NCBI RefSeq assembly: GCF_000428785.1
Contig: NZ_AUAP01000002.1
Span: 244,205-308,204, forward strand
DNA length: 64,000 nt
Direction: 5' to 3'
From: Conchiformibius kuhniae DSM 17694
Lineage (GTDB): Bacteria; Pseudomonadota; Gammaproteobacteria; Burkholderiales; Neisseriaceae
The position numbers were made by a program, and so were the translations under genes. The notes under the pieces were generated by a model. It did no database searches. It was not told where the DNA came from and was given only the letters and a program-made list of their open reading frames with translations. Shown in pieces: positions 41,960 through 50,243 of the stretch (position 1 is its first letter; each line of letters starts with the position of its first letter).

Positions 41960-43675
41960 ATGAACAAACCCCAAGACGAACTTCCCGCCGCCAAAGTGCG
42001 CCAAACCGCCACTTTGGTGTCCACCGTATGGCTGATTCCCCTGCTGGCGGCGATTGTCGGCGCATGGCTGCTGGCGCAAAACGTCCGCAGCAAAGGCCCC
42101 GAAATCACCCTGCTGATGGACAACGCCGAAGGCATAGAAGTCAATAACACCACCATCCGCATTCTCAACGTGGACGTGGGGCGCGTAACCAAAATCCGCC
42201 TGCGCCCCGACCAAAGCGGCGTGGAAATCACCGCCCGCCTGAACAAAGACGTGGAAGATTTGATGCGCCAAGACACCCAATTTTGGATCGTCAAACCGCG
42301 CATCGACCAAAACGGCATTACGGGGCTGAATACGCTGGTGTCGGGCGCGTACATCGCCTTTTCGCCGGGCGAGAGCCGTCAGAAAGCCAGCGAATTTACC
42401 GTGTCCGAGCTGCCGCCCGTTACCGCCATCGGACAAAGCGGTATTCGTGTGTATTTGTCGGGCAAAAACAGCCGCATGATTGGCGTGGGCAGCCCCGTTT
42501 TGTATGAAAACCACGTGGTCGGCACGGTGGAAACCGCCAATTTCCACCCGCAAGACCAAACCGTACATTACACCGTGTTCATCAACAGCCCCAACGAAAG
42601 CCTGCTCACCAACGGCAGCCAGTTTTGGTTGGACAACGGCATCAGCGTGCGCACGGACGGCACCGGCATCAGCGTGCAAAGTCCGCCCTTGAGCGCCTTG
42701 CTGTCGGGCGCGATTGCCTTCCACACCCCCAAATACGGCGATGCCGGACAAAAACCCGCCCAAAGCGGCGATGAATTTAAAATTTACGACAACCGTCAGG
42801 AATTGGAACGCGAACCGGGCGAGCGCACCCTGTATTACACCGCCTTTTTCAAGGATTCCGTGCGCGGCTTGGAAGCGGGCGCACCGGTGGAATACAAAGG
42901 GCTGAAAATCGGCACGGTGGCGGACGTACCGTATTTTGAAGACGGCGACAATCTGCAACTGTTTGAAAACGGGCGCATTCCCGTGCGCTTGCGCCTTGAG
43001 CCGTATCTGATGGAAAGCAACGGCAGCCGCGACACCCGCCAAAGCAAGGAATATTGGCAGCAGCAGCTTCAGGCAGCCTTCAAACGCGGCCTGAGCGCGG
43101 AAATCGCGTCCAACAATCTGATTTTGGGCAGCAAAATGATTATCTTGGACGACAAGCCCGCACCGGCGGACGAATTGCTGCGCCCCGCCGCCGCCTATCA
43201 CGGCTATCCCGTGATTGCCACCCGCAACGGCGGCGGTTTGGACGCTTTGCAGGCGCAGGTCGGCAAACTGTTGGCGAAATTGGAAAAACTGCCGCTTGAA
43301 CAGACTTTGGGCGGCATCAACGCCAATCTTGCCGAGTTGCAAACCACGCTCAAATCGGCGCAAAAAGTGATGGCGTCCGCCGACAAAGCCGTGCAGTCCG
43401 CCGACAAAACCATCGGCTCGGCGGGGAAACTGGTCGGCAGCAAGGCGATTCAGCAGATGCCCGCCGAGTTGAACCGCACCTTGCAGGAATTGCGGCAAAC
43501 GCTCAAAGGCGTGTCGCCCGAATCGCCCGTTTATCGCGATGTGCAGCAGACTTTGCAAGGCATCGAGCGCACGCTCAAAGACGTGCAACCCGTTATCCAA
43601 ACCCTGAAAGAACAGCCCAACGCTTTGATTTTCCAAAGCGGCGGCGATGACCCCGTGCCGAAAGGCGGGCGTTAG
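41960..43675 (+). CDS. pqiB: Intermembrane transport protein PqiB
   Basis: An MCE protein forming a periplasm-spanning tube for lipid movement between membranes. An N-terminal cytoplasmic/TM segment (VWLIPLLAAIVGAWLLAQ) is followed by three MCE domains (NTTIRILNVDVGRVTKI, GSPVLYENHVVGTVE, GAPVEYKGLKIGTVAD). A long C-terminal coiled coil (about residues 430-560) comes last. It is 571 aa, typical of PqiB. Its TAG stop is TA plus the first G of a MITE that separates it from pqiC. Confidence 0.95.
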   Translation: MNKPQDELPAAKVRQTATLVSTVWLIPLLAAIVGAWLLAQNVRSKGPEITLLMDNAEGIEVNNTTIRILNVDVGRVTKIRLRPDQSGVEITARLNKDVEDLMRQDTQFWIVKPRIDQNGITGLNTLVSGAYIAFSPGESRQKASEFTVSELPPVTAIGQSGIRVYLSGKNSRMIGVGSPVLYENHVVGTVETANFHPQDQTVHYTVFINSPNESLLTNGSQFWLDNGISVRTDGTGISVQSPPLSALLSGAIAFHTPKYGDAGQKPAQSGDEFKIYDNRQELEREPGERTLYYTAFFKDSVRGLEAGAPVEYKGLKIGTVADVPYFEDGDNLQLFENGRIPVRLRLEPYLMESNGSRDTRQSKEYWQQQLQAAFKRGLSAEIASNNLILGSKMIILDDKPAPADELLRPAAAYHGYPVIATRNGGGLDALQAQVGKLLAKLEKLPLEQTLGGINANLAELQTTLKSAQKVMASADKAVQSADKTIGSAGKLVGSKAIQQMPAELNRTLQELRQTLKGVSPESPVYRDVQQTLQGIERTLKDVQPVIQTLKEQPNALIFQSGGDDPVPKGGR

Positions 43676-43860
43676 GGTGTGTCATTATTGTTGAAAATCA
43701 GTGTAATAAAAAAATCCGTCATTCCCGCGAATGCGGGAATCCAAGTCAAAGCACAACAAACCTTGATAAAAACATCGCTTGCCAAGCATCGGGCAGTGGA
43801 TTCCCGCCTACGCGGGAATGACGGTACAGAGTTTTTTCAGTCAGATGACAAAACACACGC
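43675..43860. repeat. MITE-like element between pqiB and pqiC
   Basis: Starts GGGTGTGTCATTATTG with TA before it and ends CAGATGACAAAACACACGC with TA after it. The right end is imperfect. Two dRS3 palindromes flank a region also found at 14425 and 57817. Confidence 0.8.
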
Positions 43861-43928
43861 TACCATTTTTGTATTGTTCAACCATTGCCCGAAGATGGCG
43901 GGCAAAAGTGATTTTTTGAAAGCCCGTG

Positions 43929-44450
43929 ATGATGTTGCGAACTTTTTTTGCCGTTTCCCTTGCCGCGCTGCTCGCCGCTTGCGGCAGCACCGCGCCCACC
44001 CGTTACTACCGGCTTCCCGACAGCACCGTGCGCCTGCCCGCACACGGCGGCACGGCGGTGAAAGTGGAATTGGCGGAAGCACTGCGCGGACGCGGGCTGA
44101 TGTACCAAATGGACGAACACACCGTGCATTTCGCGCAAAAAAACCTGTGGGCGGAACCTTTGTCCGACAGCGCGGCAACGGCGTTGGCAAACAAACTCAA
44201 CCGTTTGGGCGGCGGGCATTATCTGCCGCAGCAGCACGCGGACGGAAAACAGCCTGTTTTAAAAGTGTATTTTGACCGTTTTCAAGGGCGTTTTGACGGA
44301 CGTGCCGAAATCGGCGGTTACGCGCAATACGCGGACGGCAGCCGCCGCAATTTCCGTGCATTTGCCGTGCAGCAGGGGGACGGGCATGAAGCGATGGTGG
44401 CGGCGTTGGACGCGGCTTTGGACGAGGCAGTGCGGCAGATTGCGCCCTAA
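43929..44450 (+). CDS. pqiC: PqiC-type lipoprotein
   Basis: The outer-membrane lipoprotein of the PqiABC system (ABC-type transport auxiliary family). The lipobox is ALLAAC, followed by GSTAPTRYYRLPDSTV and VELAEALRGRGLMYQMDEHTVHFAQKNLWAEPL, the usual core. The C-terminal region ends EAMVAALDAALDEAVRQIAP. A GTG three bases earlier and an ATG three bases later are alternatives. It is separated from pqiB by a MITE, which may uncouple its expression. Confidence 0.9.
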   Translation: MMLRTFFAVSLAALLAACGSTAPTRYYRLPDSTVRLPAHGGTAVKVELAEALRGRGLMYQMDEHTVHFAQKNLWAEPLSDSAATALANKLNRLGGGHYLPQQHADGKQPVLKVYFDRFQGRFDGRAEIGGYAQYADGSRRNFRAFAVQQGDGHEAMVAALDAALDEAVRQIAP

Positions 44451-44535
44451 ATCAGTATAATATAAAAAACGCCGTCATGCCCGCACAGGTGGGAATGACG
44501 GCGCAATGATTTTCGAATCAATTGATGATGCGCCC
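44451..44535. repeat. MITE right half with dRS3 hairpin between convergent genes
   Basis: GCCGTCATGCCC... / ...GGGAATGACGGC forms a long hairpin at about 44472-44503. It ends GAATCAATTGATGATGCGCCC. The left terminal repeat is missing. It may terminate both pqiC and the opposing kinase-like gene, whose TAG stop overlaps its last base. Confidence 0.72.
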
Positions 44536-45188
44536 TAAATGCCAACTTCAACGCAACCGGATGAGGTCGATTGCGTTGATGCCAAAATATGCACAACCAT
44601 GTCGGCAAGCTGCTGTCCAGTTTCATCACGGCTGTGATGGGTGCAGTCCAAAACCTGCCATTGGGGCTTGTCGGATTGTGTTGTCAAATAATGCCGCAAT
44701 TGGCAGTAATTGCTGCGTATTTGTCTGATGGATGCCAGATTTTCCTCATCGGTACCATAGCACCTGTTTCTGCTGTGATACCTGCGCAACAACTCCTCAT
44801 CAGATACATCCAATTGAATTACCCAATCGGGCATGGGGATCAGATATTCGGATTGACGGACATGCTTTATCCGCCGTTCTTTGTCTGCATCCTGATGCCA
44901 TCGTATTGCCAAACTGGTAATGATGCTGCGGTCGCCCAAAATCAGTGGTGCATGCCGGTTGATTTTTGACGCATGGTAATTGGAACGTGCCGCATACAGG
45001 GCTTCGCGAAATGCGTCTTCGCTGCCAAAATGGGCGTACGCCCGTTCCCACCAAACATCATCGGGCATCGGTCGGGTAGGGGCGAGTATGGCGGGCGTGA
45101 TTCGGCGTTGCTTCAAAACAGCAGAAACATATTCGATTGCCGTTGTTTTGCCCGCACCTTTTAAACCTTCAAGCGCAATGTAAACCAT
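44535..45188 (-). CDS. Thymidylate-kinase-like P-loop protein
   Basis: A nucleotide or nucleoside monophosphate kinase-like P-loop protein of 217 aa. Walker A GLKGAGKTT is at residues 8-16. A DRSIITSLA motif matches the DR(Y/H) segment of thymidylate and deoxynucleoside kinases, and there is an Arg-rich lid (LLRRYHSRNRCYG). It is not the housekeeping tmk by context. It is the last gene of a four-gene overlapping operon, with ATG directly after the preceding stop. The codon use is AT-richer than neighbours. Substrate unknown. Confidence 0.78.
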   Translation of the reverse strand: MVYIALEGLKGAGKTTAIEYVSAVLKQRRITPAILAPTRPMPDDVWWERAYAHFGSEDAFREALYAARSNYHASKINRHAPLILGDRSIITSLAIRWHQDADKERRIKHVRQSEYLIPMPDWVIQLDVSDEELLRRYHSRNRCYGTDEENLASIRQIRSNYCQLRHYLTTQSDKPQWQVLDCTHHSRDETGQQLADMVVHILASTQSTSSGCVEVGI

Positions 45189-45701
45189 TTAGTTTGAATG
45201 AATGCTTGGTTTGTTTTTGGATAATGCGGTGATTTCGATTTCCCATGTTTGATTGCCTAAAGACAGCTCCTCAGACAGGTCGCCTGTTTTTAAGCCCATG
45301 ATGGCTTTTGCCAAAGGAGCGTTATAAGCAATTTGCCGGCAATCGGCATCGGTTTCGTCAAAACCGACAATTTCCCATTGTTCGTCAATGCGCTCATTGC
45401 CACGAACGTTCCATCTGCTGATGGAAACCCACGAACCGATGGCAACCTCTCCAACAGGTCTTGCGCCTTCTGTAATGACGACCAAACGTGCTTGTGCCAA
45501 GCGGTCGGTCAATTCTTTAATCGTATGATTCAAGCTGGCTTCCATTTGTTGTTGGCGGTTAAATTCGGGATTATCGTGCCAACCGTCTCCGGAAAGCTCG
45601 AAAGCCGCTTGTCTGGCTGCCCGTACTTGGTCGTATTCTTCCTGTTTTTTCTGCAAAAGGCTTTGTAATCGTTTGAAGCCGTTTTCGGTCAGATAAATCA
45701 T
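45189..45701 (-). CDS. Gre-like transcription factor (GreA/GreB family variant)
   Basis: An N-terminal antiparallel coiled coil (about residues 5-75) is interrupted by a tip containing GDGWHDNPEFN, in the place of the acidic GreA tip. A C-terminal FKBP-like domain follows, with EIVGFDETDADCRQIAYNAPLAKAIMG... characteristic of Gre factors. It may act in the RNA polymerase secondary channel. The D and E of the tip are kept, so cleavage stimulation is possible. It overlaps the upstream gene by ATGA. Confidence 0.78.
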   Translation of the reverse strand: MIYLTENGFKRLQSLLQKKQEEYDQVRAARQAAFELSGDGWHDNPEFNRQQQMEASLNHTIKELTDRLAQARLVVITEGARPVGEVAIGSWVSISRWNVRGNERIDEQWEIVGFDETDADCRQIAYNAPLAKAIMGLKTGDLSEELSLGNQTWEIEITALSKNKPSIHSN

Positions 45702-46180
45702 ATTGTTTTGTTTCCTGTGGTTTGTGGATGGTAAAGGGTTGCATCAAGCAGTAGTTGGCAGTCGTCTGCATCAGAAGAGGAAAAAACCGATAACAAACGG
45801 TGCAAACACAAGCAAGCAGGTTGATGTTCCTGCGGGTCGGTGTGGTTGGTGGCAAGGGGTGTTTTTTTCAGCCGGTGTCTGTATTGCACGGTATGCCGCA
45901 CGGAGGCGCAAGCATCGTATTGCGTGCATATCGCAATCAGCGTTTGGTGTGGTTGGTATGAGGTCAGCACATAACCTTGAGCCAGCAATTGCAAACTGAC
46001 ATGACGGAACAAACGGTCATATAAGTTCAAAAAACACAATGCGGGATTTTGCGGGCATTGTTGCCGTAATCTCGACAAACTTTGTTGTTCCCGAGCAGTT
46101 TCGCGGCATGCCTGTTCCGGAGGGCATTTTTGAATGTGCCGGCTTTGCTCGAGATTGCGTAATAAATTTTGCTTAAGCAT
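45698..46180 (-). CDS. Cys-rich protein of unknown function (160 aa)
   Basis: I do not recognise this family. There are about nine Cys and many His residues (CPPEQAC, CPQNPALC, ACLCLH), suggesting metal binding, and no signal peptide or membrane segment. A possible conserved core is LCFLNLYDRLFRHVSLQLLAQGYVL. It overlaps the cupin gene by 8 bases and the Gre-like gene by 4, so the three are translationally coupled. Confidence 0.65.
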   Translation of the reverse strand: MLKQNLLRNLEQSRHIQKCPPEQACRETAREQQSLSRLRQQCPQNPALCFLNLYDRLFRHVSLQLLAQGYVLTSYQPHQTLIAICTQYDACASVRHTVQYRHRLKKTPLATNHTDPQEHQPACLCLHRLLSVFSSSDADDCQLLLDATLYHPQTTGNKTI

Positions 46181-46927
46181 GATGCGTGTGAACATGGGAT
46201 AAAAAACGCTGCAAATAAAGCGCCAATTCCGGTGCAGACAAATAAGTAGGCACAATTTCGGGGGATTTTCCGTTCGGAAACAGACGGTTGTGCTTTCTGA
46301 CCGGCACGGTACACATGATGGTGGCAACCATATTGCCTGATGTTTTGTTGATTCGGTGCAATTGGTTGCAAGGCATCGTATAGCTTTCGCCTGCGTGGTG
46401 TGTGATGTCTTGTTGTTTGAACAATTGTGTTTGACCAAGATTTTTAATGGTGGGCGGGCTGTTTGGGGTTTTGGCAAGATAGCGGTATTCGTCAAACATT
46501 TGCACGGCATGCGGGCAGGGCGTGTCGTGCTTGACATCTTGCCAAAGCTCGGTTTTCAGTGCGCCGTACAAGATGTGGGAAGCAAAGTGCCAACAGTGAT
46601 TGTGAATGTTTTCTTCACATATGGCGTTGGGAAACCAAATGTGCAATCTTAATTTGTAGCAGCGATGTTCCAAAAGAACAATTTTGAGAAAGCCGTTGCC
46701 GTGAAAGTAAGAACGTGCGGCAAGGGCATTCAGCAGACTTGAGGACGGGAGAATATCGGTTTGGATAATGGTTTGTATGTTGGGAAGCGTACAATAAGTT
46801 TGCAGCAGATGTGCCAATTGGGTCAAATCGATGTTATCGGTATGGCGGTTATGGAAAAATTGATTGAAAACAATTCCCAGACGGTAGACGGTAGACGGTA
46901 GACGGTAGACGGTAGACGGGACAGCAT
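46173..46927 (-). CDS. Cupin-fold protein with an in-frame heptanucleotide tract; out of frame with its ATG here
   Basis: The folded part (from about 46826) has cupin motif 1 (ENIHNHCWHFASHILYG) and motif 2 (GESYTMPCNQLHRIN), so a metal-binding double-stranded beta helix is likely. The frame has a TTG at 46826 but no ATG or clear ribosome site nearby. Upstream it stays open through five copies of a 7-bp repeat to ATG 46927. That ATG is out of frame with the body now: the distance to the TTG is 101 bases. Six or three repeat copies would join them. The fold is secure, the enzyme activity unknown. Confidence 0.72.
46881..46919 (-). repeat. Heptanucleotide tract (ACGGTAG)5
   Basis: Five perfect units plus ACGG. 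All frames of the minus strand through it encode the cycle T-V-Y-R-L-P-S without stops. Gain or loss of units shifts the reading frame by one base each. Confidence 0.92.
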
Positions 46928-46928
46928 G

Positions 46929-46986
46929 ATATTTTTATATAAAAATATGGAATTTTGATTTTATATTATGTGCATTTTTTTGTCAA
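46929..46986 (-). promoter_or_regulatory. Promoter and AT palindrome of the cupin operon
   Basis: On the minus strand a perfect -35 TTGACA (46981-46986) and TATAAA (46960-46965) are separated by 15 bp. A 20-bp perfect AT palindrome (46929-46948) lies between the likely start site and ATG 46927, so it could be an operator or an mRNA hairpin. No Shine-Dalgarno is visible before the ATG. Confidence 0.65.
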
Positions 46987-47124
46987 TTTATTGGTTTTTA
47001 ACGGGGCGGCAGACCGAATAAAGGCTTTACAGCGTGATGAAAATGCGATAACATTGTCTTTCACGGTGCTTGCGCTATGTAAGCATTTGTGTTGTCAAGA
47101 TTTTCAACCATCAGGAGCGTAGCG

Positions 47125-47974
47125 ATGAAACGCCAATCCAATCCAATCCAATCCAATCCAATCCAATCCAATCCTGACCGCCATTGCGGCTGCATTTTTG
47201 CTTGCCGCATGTAGTTCGGGCAGCAGCAGTAGCGGCAACCATACTTCCCGCGCCCCCAATGTACACGGCGGCGGTTCGGGTGCATCGTCATCGGCGACAT
47301 CGGGCAATGCCGTTGTGCGCGATGAAAACAAGCCTTTGGCACAAACTGCGGGGCATTATGTCGGTTTTGAGTCGAAAAACAAGCAACTTCAAACATATTG
47401 GGGCAAAATCGGCACCACCGACAAGCCGTTTGAAGTCGCCCGCATCAACGGGCAAGAGATACAATTGGTTACGAAAGCACAGCCAGATGATGACGGGGAT
47501 TTCTACCGTTGGTGGGAAGGCAATCCGCATCACGGTGGTTGGATTGCCAATATCAGTAAGCATTTGGAACATGCCCGCTATGGTCGTGTGAGCAAAATGC
47601 CGGGTTTGGACGATAATAAGGCTTATTTTTTTGCACAAGGCAATGTCAGCACTTCGCTGCCCACTACGCGCGACAACTTGACTTATCGCGGGCGCGGGCT
47701 GATGTTTAACTTTGGTGGTGGAAATAAAAAAGTCGATGCCGATTCGGAGTTTACTGTGAATTTCTTTAATAAAACGGTGAACGGTACGCTGTCGGGCGCG
47801 AACACGGTGAGATTTTCCGCAGACATTCAAGGCAGCCATTTCAGCAGCAAAGACAAAAGTGCTGTTGAGGTCAAAGGCGCGTTTTACGGCGCGGACGCTG
47901 CGGAAATGGCGGGTGTGTTCCGCGATACCGGACAAAACATCGGCGGGGCGTTCGGCGCGAAAAAGCAGCAGTAA
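47125..47974 (+). CDS. NHBA/TbpB-like surface lipoprotein, phase-variable, out of frame here
   Basis: After a Ser/Gly-rich linker the body ends in a C-terminal beta-barrel of the TbpB/NHBA type, with EVKGAFYGADAAEMAGVFRD and AFGAKK. Such lipoproteins are exported to the cell surface by Slam and bind host ligands. The signal peptide (LTAIAAAFLLAACSSG) is split from its ATG by eight copies of CCAAT. In the present count, ATG 47125 reads into a TAG after about 30 codons. Nine or six copies would restore the lipoprotein. AGGAG precedes the ATG. The ligand is not predictable. Confidence 0.85.
47133..47172 (+). repeat. Pentanucleotide tract (CCAAT)8 in the signal peptide
   Basis: Eight perfect units beginning eight bases after the A of the ATG. 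Frame arithmetic: the distance from ATG to the lipoprotein frame is 73 bases at TTG 47198 (remainder 1 on division by three). Confidence 0.93.
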
Positions 47975-47996
47975 ATTGATGGTTTTTTGATGAATT

Positions 47997-48036
47997 CAGC
48001 CCGAAACGGTTGTTGCCGTTTCGGGCTGTTTTGCTT
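47997..48036 (+). terminator. Terminator of the surface lipoprotein gene
   Basis: Perfect 13-bp stem CAGCCCGAAACGG / CCGTTTCGGGCTG with loop TTGTTG, followed by TTTTGCTTTT. Confidence 0.92.
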
Positions 48037-48047
48037 TTCACTGCAAA

Positions 48048-48147
48048 AACGCGGCGCCGTTATTCCTGCGAATGCGGGAATCCGAGTCCAAGCACGCCCA
48101 GCATCGGGCAGTGGATTCACGCATTCACGGGAATGAATGACACGCTT
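48048..48147. repeat. Decayed MITE/dRS3 element
   Basis: Degenerate dRS3 halves around AGTCCAAGCACG...CATCGGGCAGTGGATTC, ending GAATGACACGCTT beside the maiA stop. Confidence 0.6.
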
Positions 48148-48788
48148 TAAGCGGCATCGGGCTGGTGTTCGGGTGCGGCATCGGCAAAGGCGGGCAAGCG
48201 CGCGCATTCGGCATCGATGCGGACGATGGCCGGGTATGCCGACAAGTCGCAGCCGAAGCGGCGGGCGTTGTACACCTGCGGCACCAAGCAGCAGTCTGCC
48301 AGTGTGGGGGTGTCGCCATGGCAAAAACGCCCCGTGTGCGGCGATTGCAGCATTTGCTCGAGTGCGGCGAAGCCTTCGCCAATCCAATGCGCGTACCAAG
48401 CGTTTTTTCGGGCATCGTCCGCGCCGAAGTGTGCCGCCAGATACTGCATCACGCGCAAGTTGTTGAGCGGGTGGATGTCGCAGGCAATCAGTTGCGACAG
48501 GGCGCGTACCCGTGCCCGTTCGGGCGCGGCGGCGGGCAGCAGTGGCGGTTGTGGGCGGGTTTCTTCCAAATACTCGATGATGGCGAGCGATTGGGTGAGG
48601 GTGCAGGTGCCGTCCGTCAGGGCGGGAACGAGCTTTTGCGGATTGACGGCGGCGTAGTCGGGGTGTTTCTGCTCGCCGCCGCCGCGCAGCAGATGCACGA
48701 ACGCGGCATCGTGGGGCAGGTTTTTCAGGTTTAGGGCGATGCGGACGCGGTAGGCGGCGGAGCTGCGGAAATAGGTGTACAGCTTCAT
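48147..48788 (-). CDS. maiA: Maleylacetoacetate isomerase (zeta-class GST)
   Basis: Isomerises maleylacetoacetate to fumarylacetoacetate with glutathione. The zeta-GST signature YTYFRSSAAYRVRIALNLK begins at residue 4, with NPQKLVPAL and the SLAIIEYLEET glutathione loop. The C-terminal helical domain has GDTPTLADCCLVPQVYNARRFG. It ends the tyrosine catabolic cluster; its stop codon overlaps the ATG of the upstream transporter's end by 4 bases, consistent with one operon. Confidence 0.93.
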   Translation of the reverse strand: MKLYTYFRSSAAYRVRIALNLKNLPHDAAFVHLLRGGGEQKHPDYAAVNPQKLVPALTDGTCTLTQSLAIIEYLEETRPQPPLLPAAAPERARVRALSQLIACDIHPLNNLRVMQYLAAHFGADDARKNAWYAHWIGEGFAALEQMLQSPHTGRFCHGDTPTLADCCLVPQVYNARRFGCDLSAYPAIVRIDAECARLPAFADAAPEHQPDAA

Positions 48789-50182
48789 TGCGGTTCCTTG
48801 TTGTCGGGCATTTTGCTGATGGTCAGTCCGGTAAAGCCGTAAACCAGTGTCAGCAGCAGGCTGAGGTAGCAGAAAAAGGCATACGGTACGTAGTCAAGCA
48901 CGGCAACACCCAAAATGCCCGGCAAGAATGCGCCGTACACGCTCCACGGCACGAGCGGGTTGATGACGGTGCCGGAGTCTTCGATGGTGCGGGCAAGGTT
49001 GCGCGGGTGCAGCTTGAGTTTGTCGTAAAGCGGCTTGAAGGTGTTGCCGGTCAGCAGCAGGCTCAAATACTGTTCGCCAATCAATACGTTGATGCCAAAC
49101 GCGGTGGCGGCGGCGGTGGCGGTGGCGCGTCCGGCATTGGTGAGCAGGTGGGCGATGCCCGCCAGCAGCGCGGGCAGAATGCCCAAGCCGTGCAGCAGTC
49201 CGCCCAAGCTCAATGCCAAAATCACGATGGTTTGGGTGAAAAACATGCTTTCCATGCCGCCGCGTGAAACCAATTTGCCCACCGCGCCCAAGTCCACGCC
49301 TTCGGGCAATTTGTAGCCGCCGAAAAACCAGCCGCCCACCTGTGCCAAAGACGGGCTGCTGTGCAGATAGGTTACCGCCACGGCGGCGGCGATGGTGGCG
49401 ATGATGGTGTACACCGCATTTACTTTGCGTACCGCCAATACCAGCAGCAGCACGAAGGGAATCAGCGCGTAGCCGTGTACCAAGCCGCTATCGAGCAGCT
49501 TTTGGCGCATGGCGGCGATGTCTGCCAAATCCGCATTCGCCACATTGCCCGTCAGCAGCCACAGCAGCAGCGCGGTGAGCAGCCATGCGGGCACGGTGGT
49601 GTACATCATGTTGCGGATGTGTTCGAACAGGTCGATGCCGACAATGGAAGCGGCAATGCCTGTCGTGTCCGACAGGGGCGACATTTTGTCGCCGAACAAT
49701 GCGCCCGACACCACCGCGCCCGCCACAATCGCCGGATTGGCGTCAAAGGCTTCCGCCATGCCCATAAACGCCACACCCGCCGTGGCGCAGGTGGTGAAAC
49801 CGCTTCCCAGCGAAATGCCGATGACCGAACACAGCACAAATGCCGACAAATAAAAAAATTGCGGTGAAATCAGCCCGAAGCCGTAATACATCAGCGTGGG
49901 AATCGCCCCCGACATCATCAGTGCCGCCACCAGCAGCCCGATAAAGAAAAACAGGTAAATCGCGCCGATGCCCGACACCACACCGTTTGCCATCGCCGTT
50001 TGCATGGCTTGGAAGGGCTGTTTGCGCCAACGTCCGTACACCAGCAGGGCGCACATCACCAAAATAATCGACAAATGCGGCACCCAGCCCAAGCCAATCA
50101 TGGTGATGCCCATGACCGCGACAATCAGACCGGCAACCGGCACGGCTTCACGCGGCTTCATTTGCAACAAGGTTTCGTTCAT
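48785..50182 (-). CDS. NhaC-family sodium-coupled transporter
   Basis: An inner-membrane carrier of the NhaC family with about 11-12 helices. Family motifs are ISLGSGFTTCATAGVAFMGM, ALFGDKMSPLSDTTGIAASI and MESMFFTQTIVILALSLGG. Family members exchange Na+/H+, Na+/malate or may import amino acids. Within a tyrosine catabolic cluster, an aromatic amino acid or organic acid substrate is a reasonable inference, but not shown by the sequence. Confidence 0.85.
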   Translation of the reverse strand: MNETLLQMKPREAVPVAGLIVAVMGITMIGLGWVPHLSIILVMCALLVYGRWRKQPFQAMQTAMANGVVSGIGAIYLFFFIGLLVAALMMSGAIPTLMYYGFGLISPQFFYLSAFVLCSVIGISLGSGFTTCATAGVAFMGMAEAFDANPAIVAGAVVSGALFGDKMSPLSDTTGIAASIVGIDLFEHIRNMMYTTVPAWLLTALLLWLLTGNVANADLADIAAMRQKLLDSGLVHGYALIPFVLLLVLAVRKVNAVYTIIATIAAAVAVTYLHSSPSLAQVGGWFFGGYKLPEGVDLGAVGKLVSRGGMESMFFTQTIVILALSLGGLLHGLGILPALLAGIAHLLTNAGRATATAAATAFGINVLIGEQYLSLLLTGNTFKPLYDKLKLHPRNLARTIEDSGTVINPLVPWSVYGAFLPGILGVAVLDYVPYAFFCYLSLLLTLVYGFTGLTISKMPDNKEPQ

Positions 50183-50243
50183 GGTGTGTTCTCCTGTTTG
50201 GATAAGGGGCGTGCCATCATATCACGATGCACGCCCGTGTGTG

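Noticed and set aside
46881..46919. Heptamer tract as a promoter-spacing switch
   Set aside because: It lies downstream of ATG 46927 and of the likely promoter, so frame switching is the better reading.
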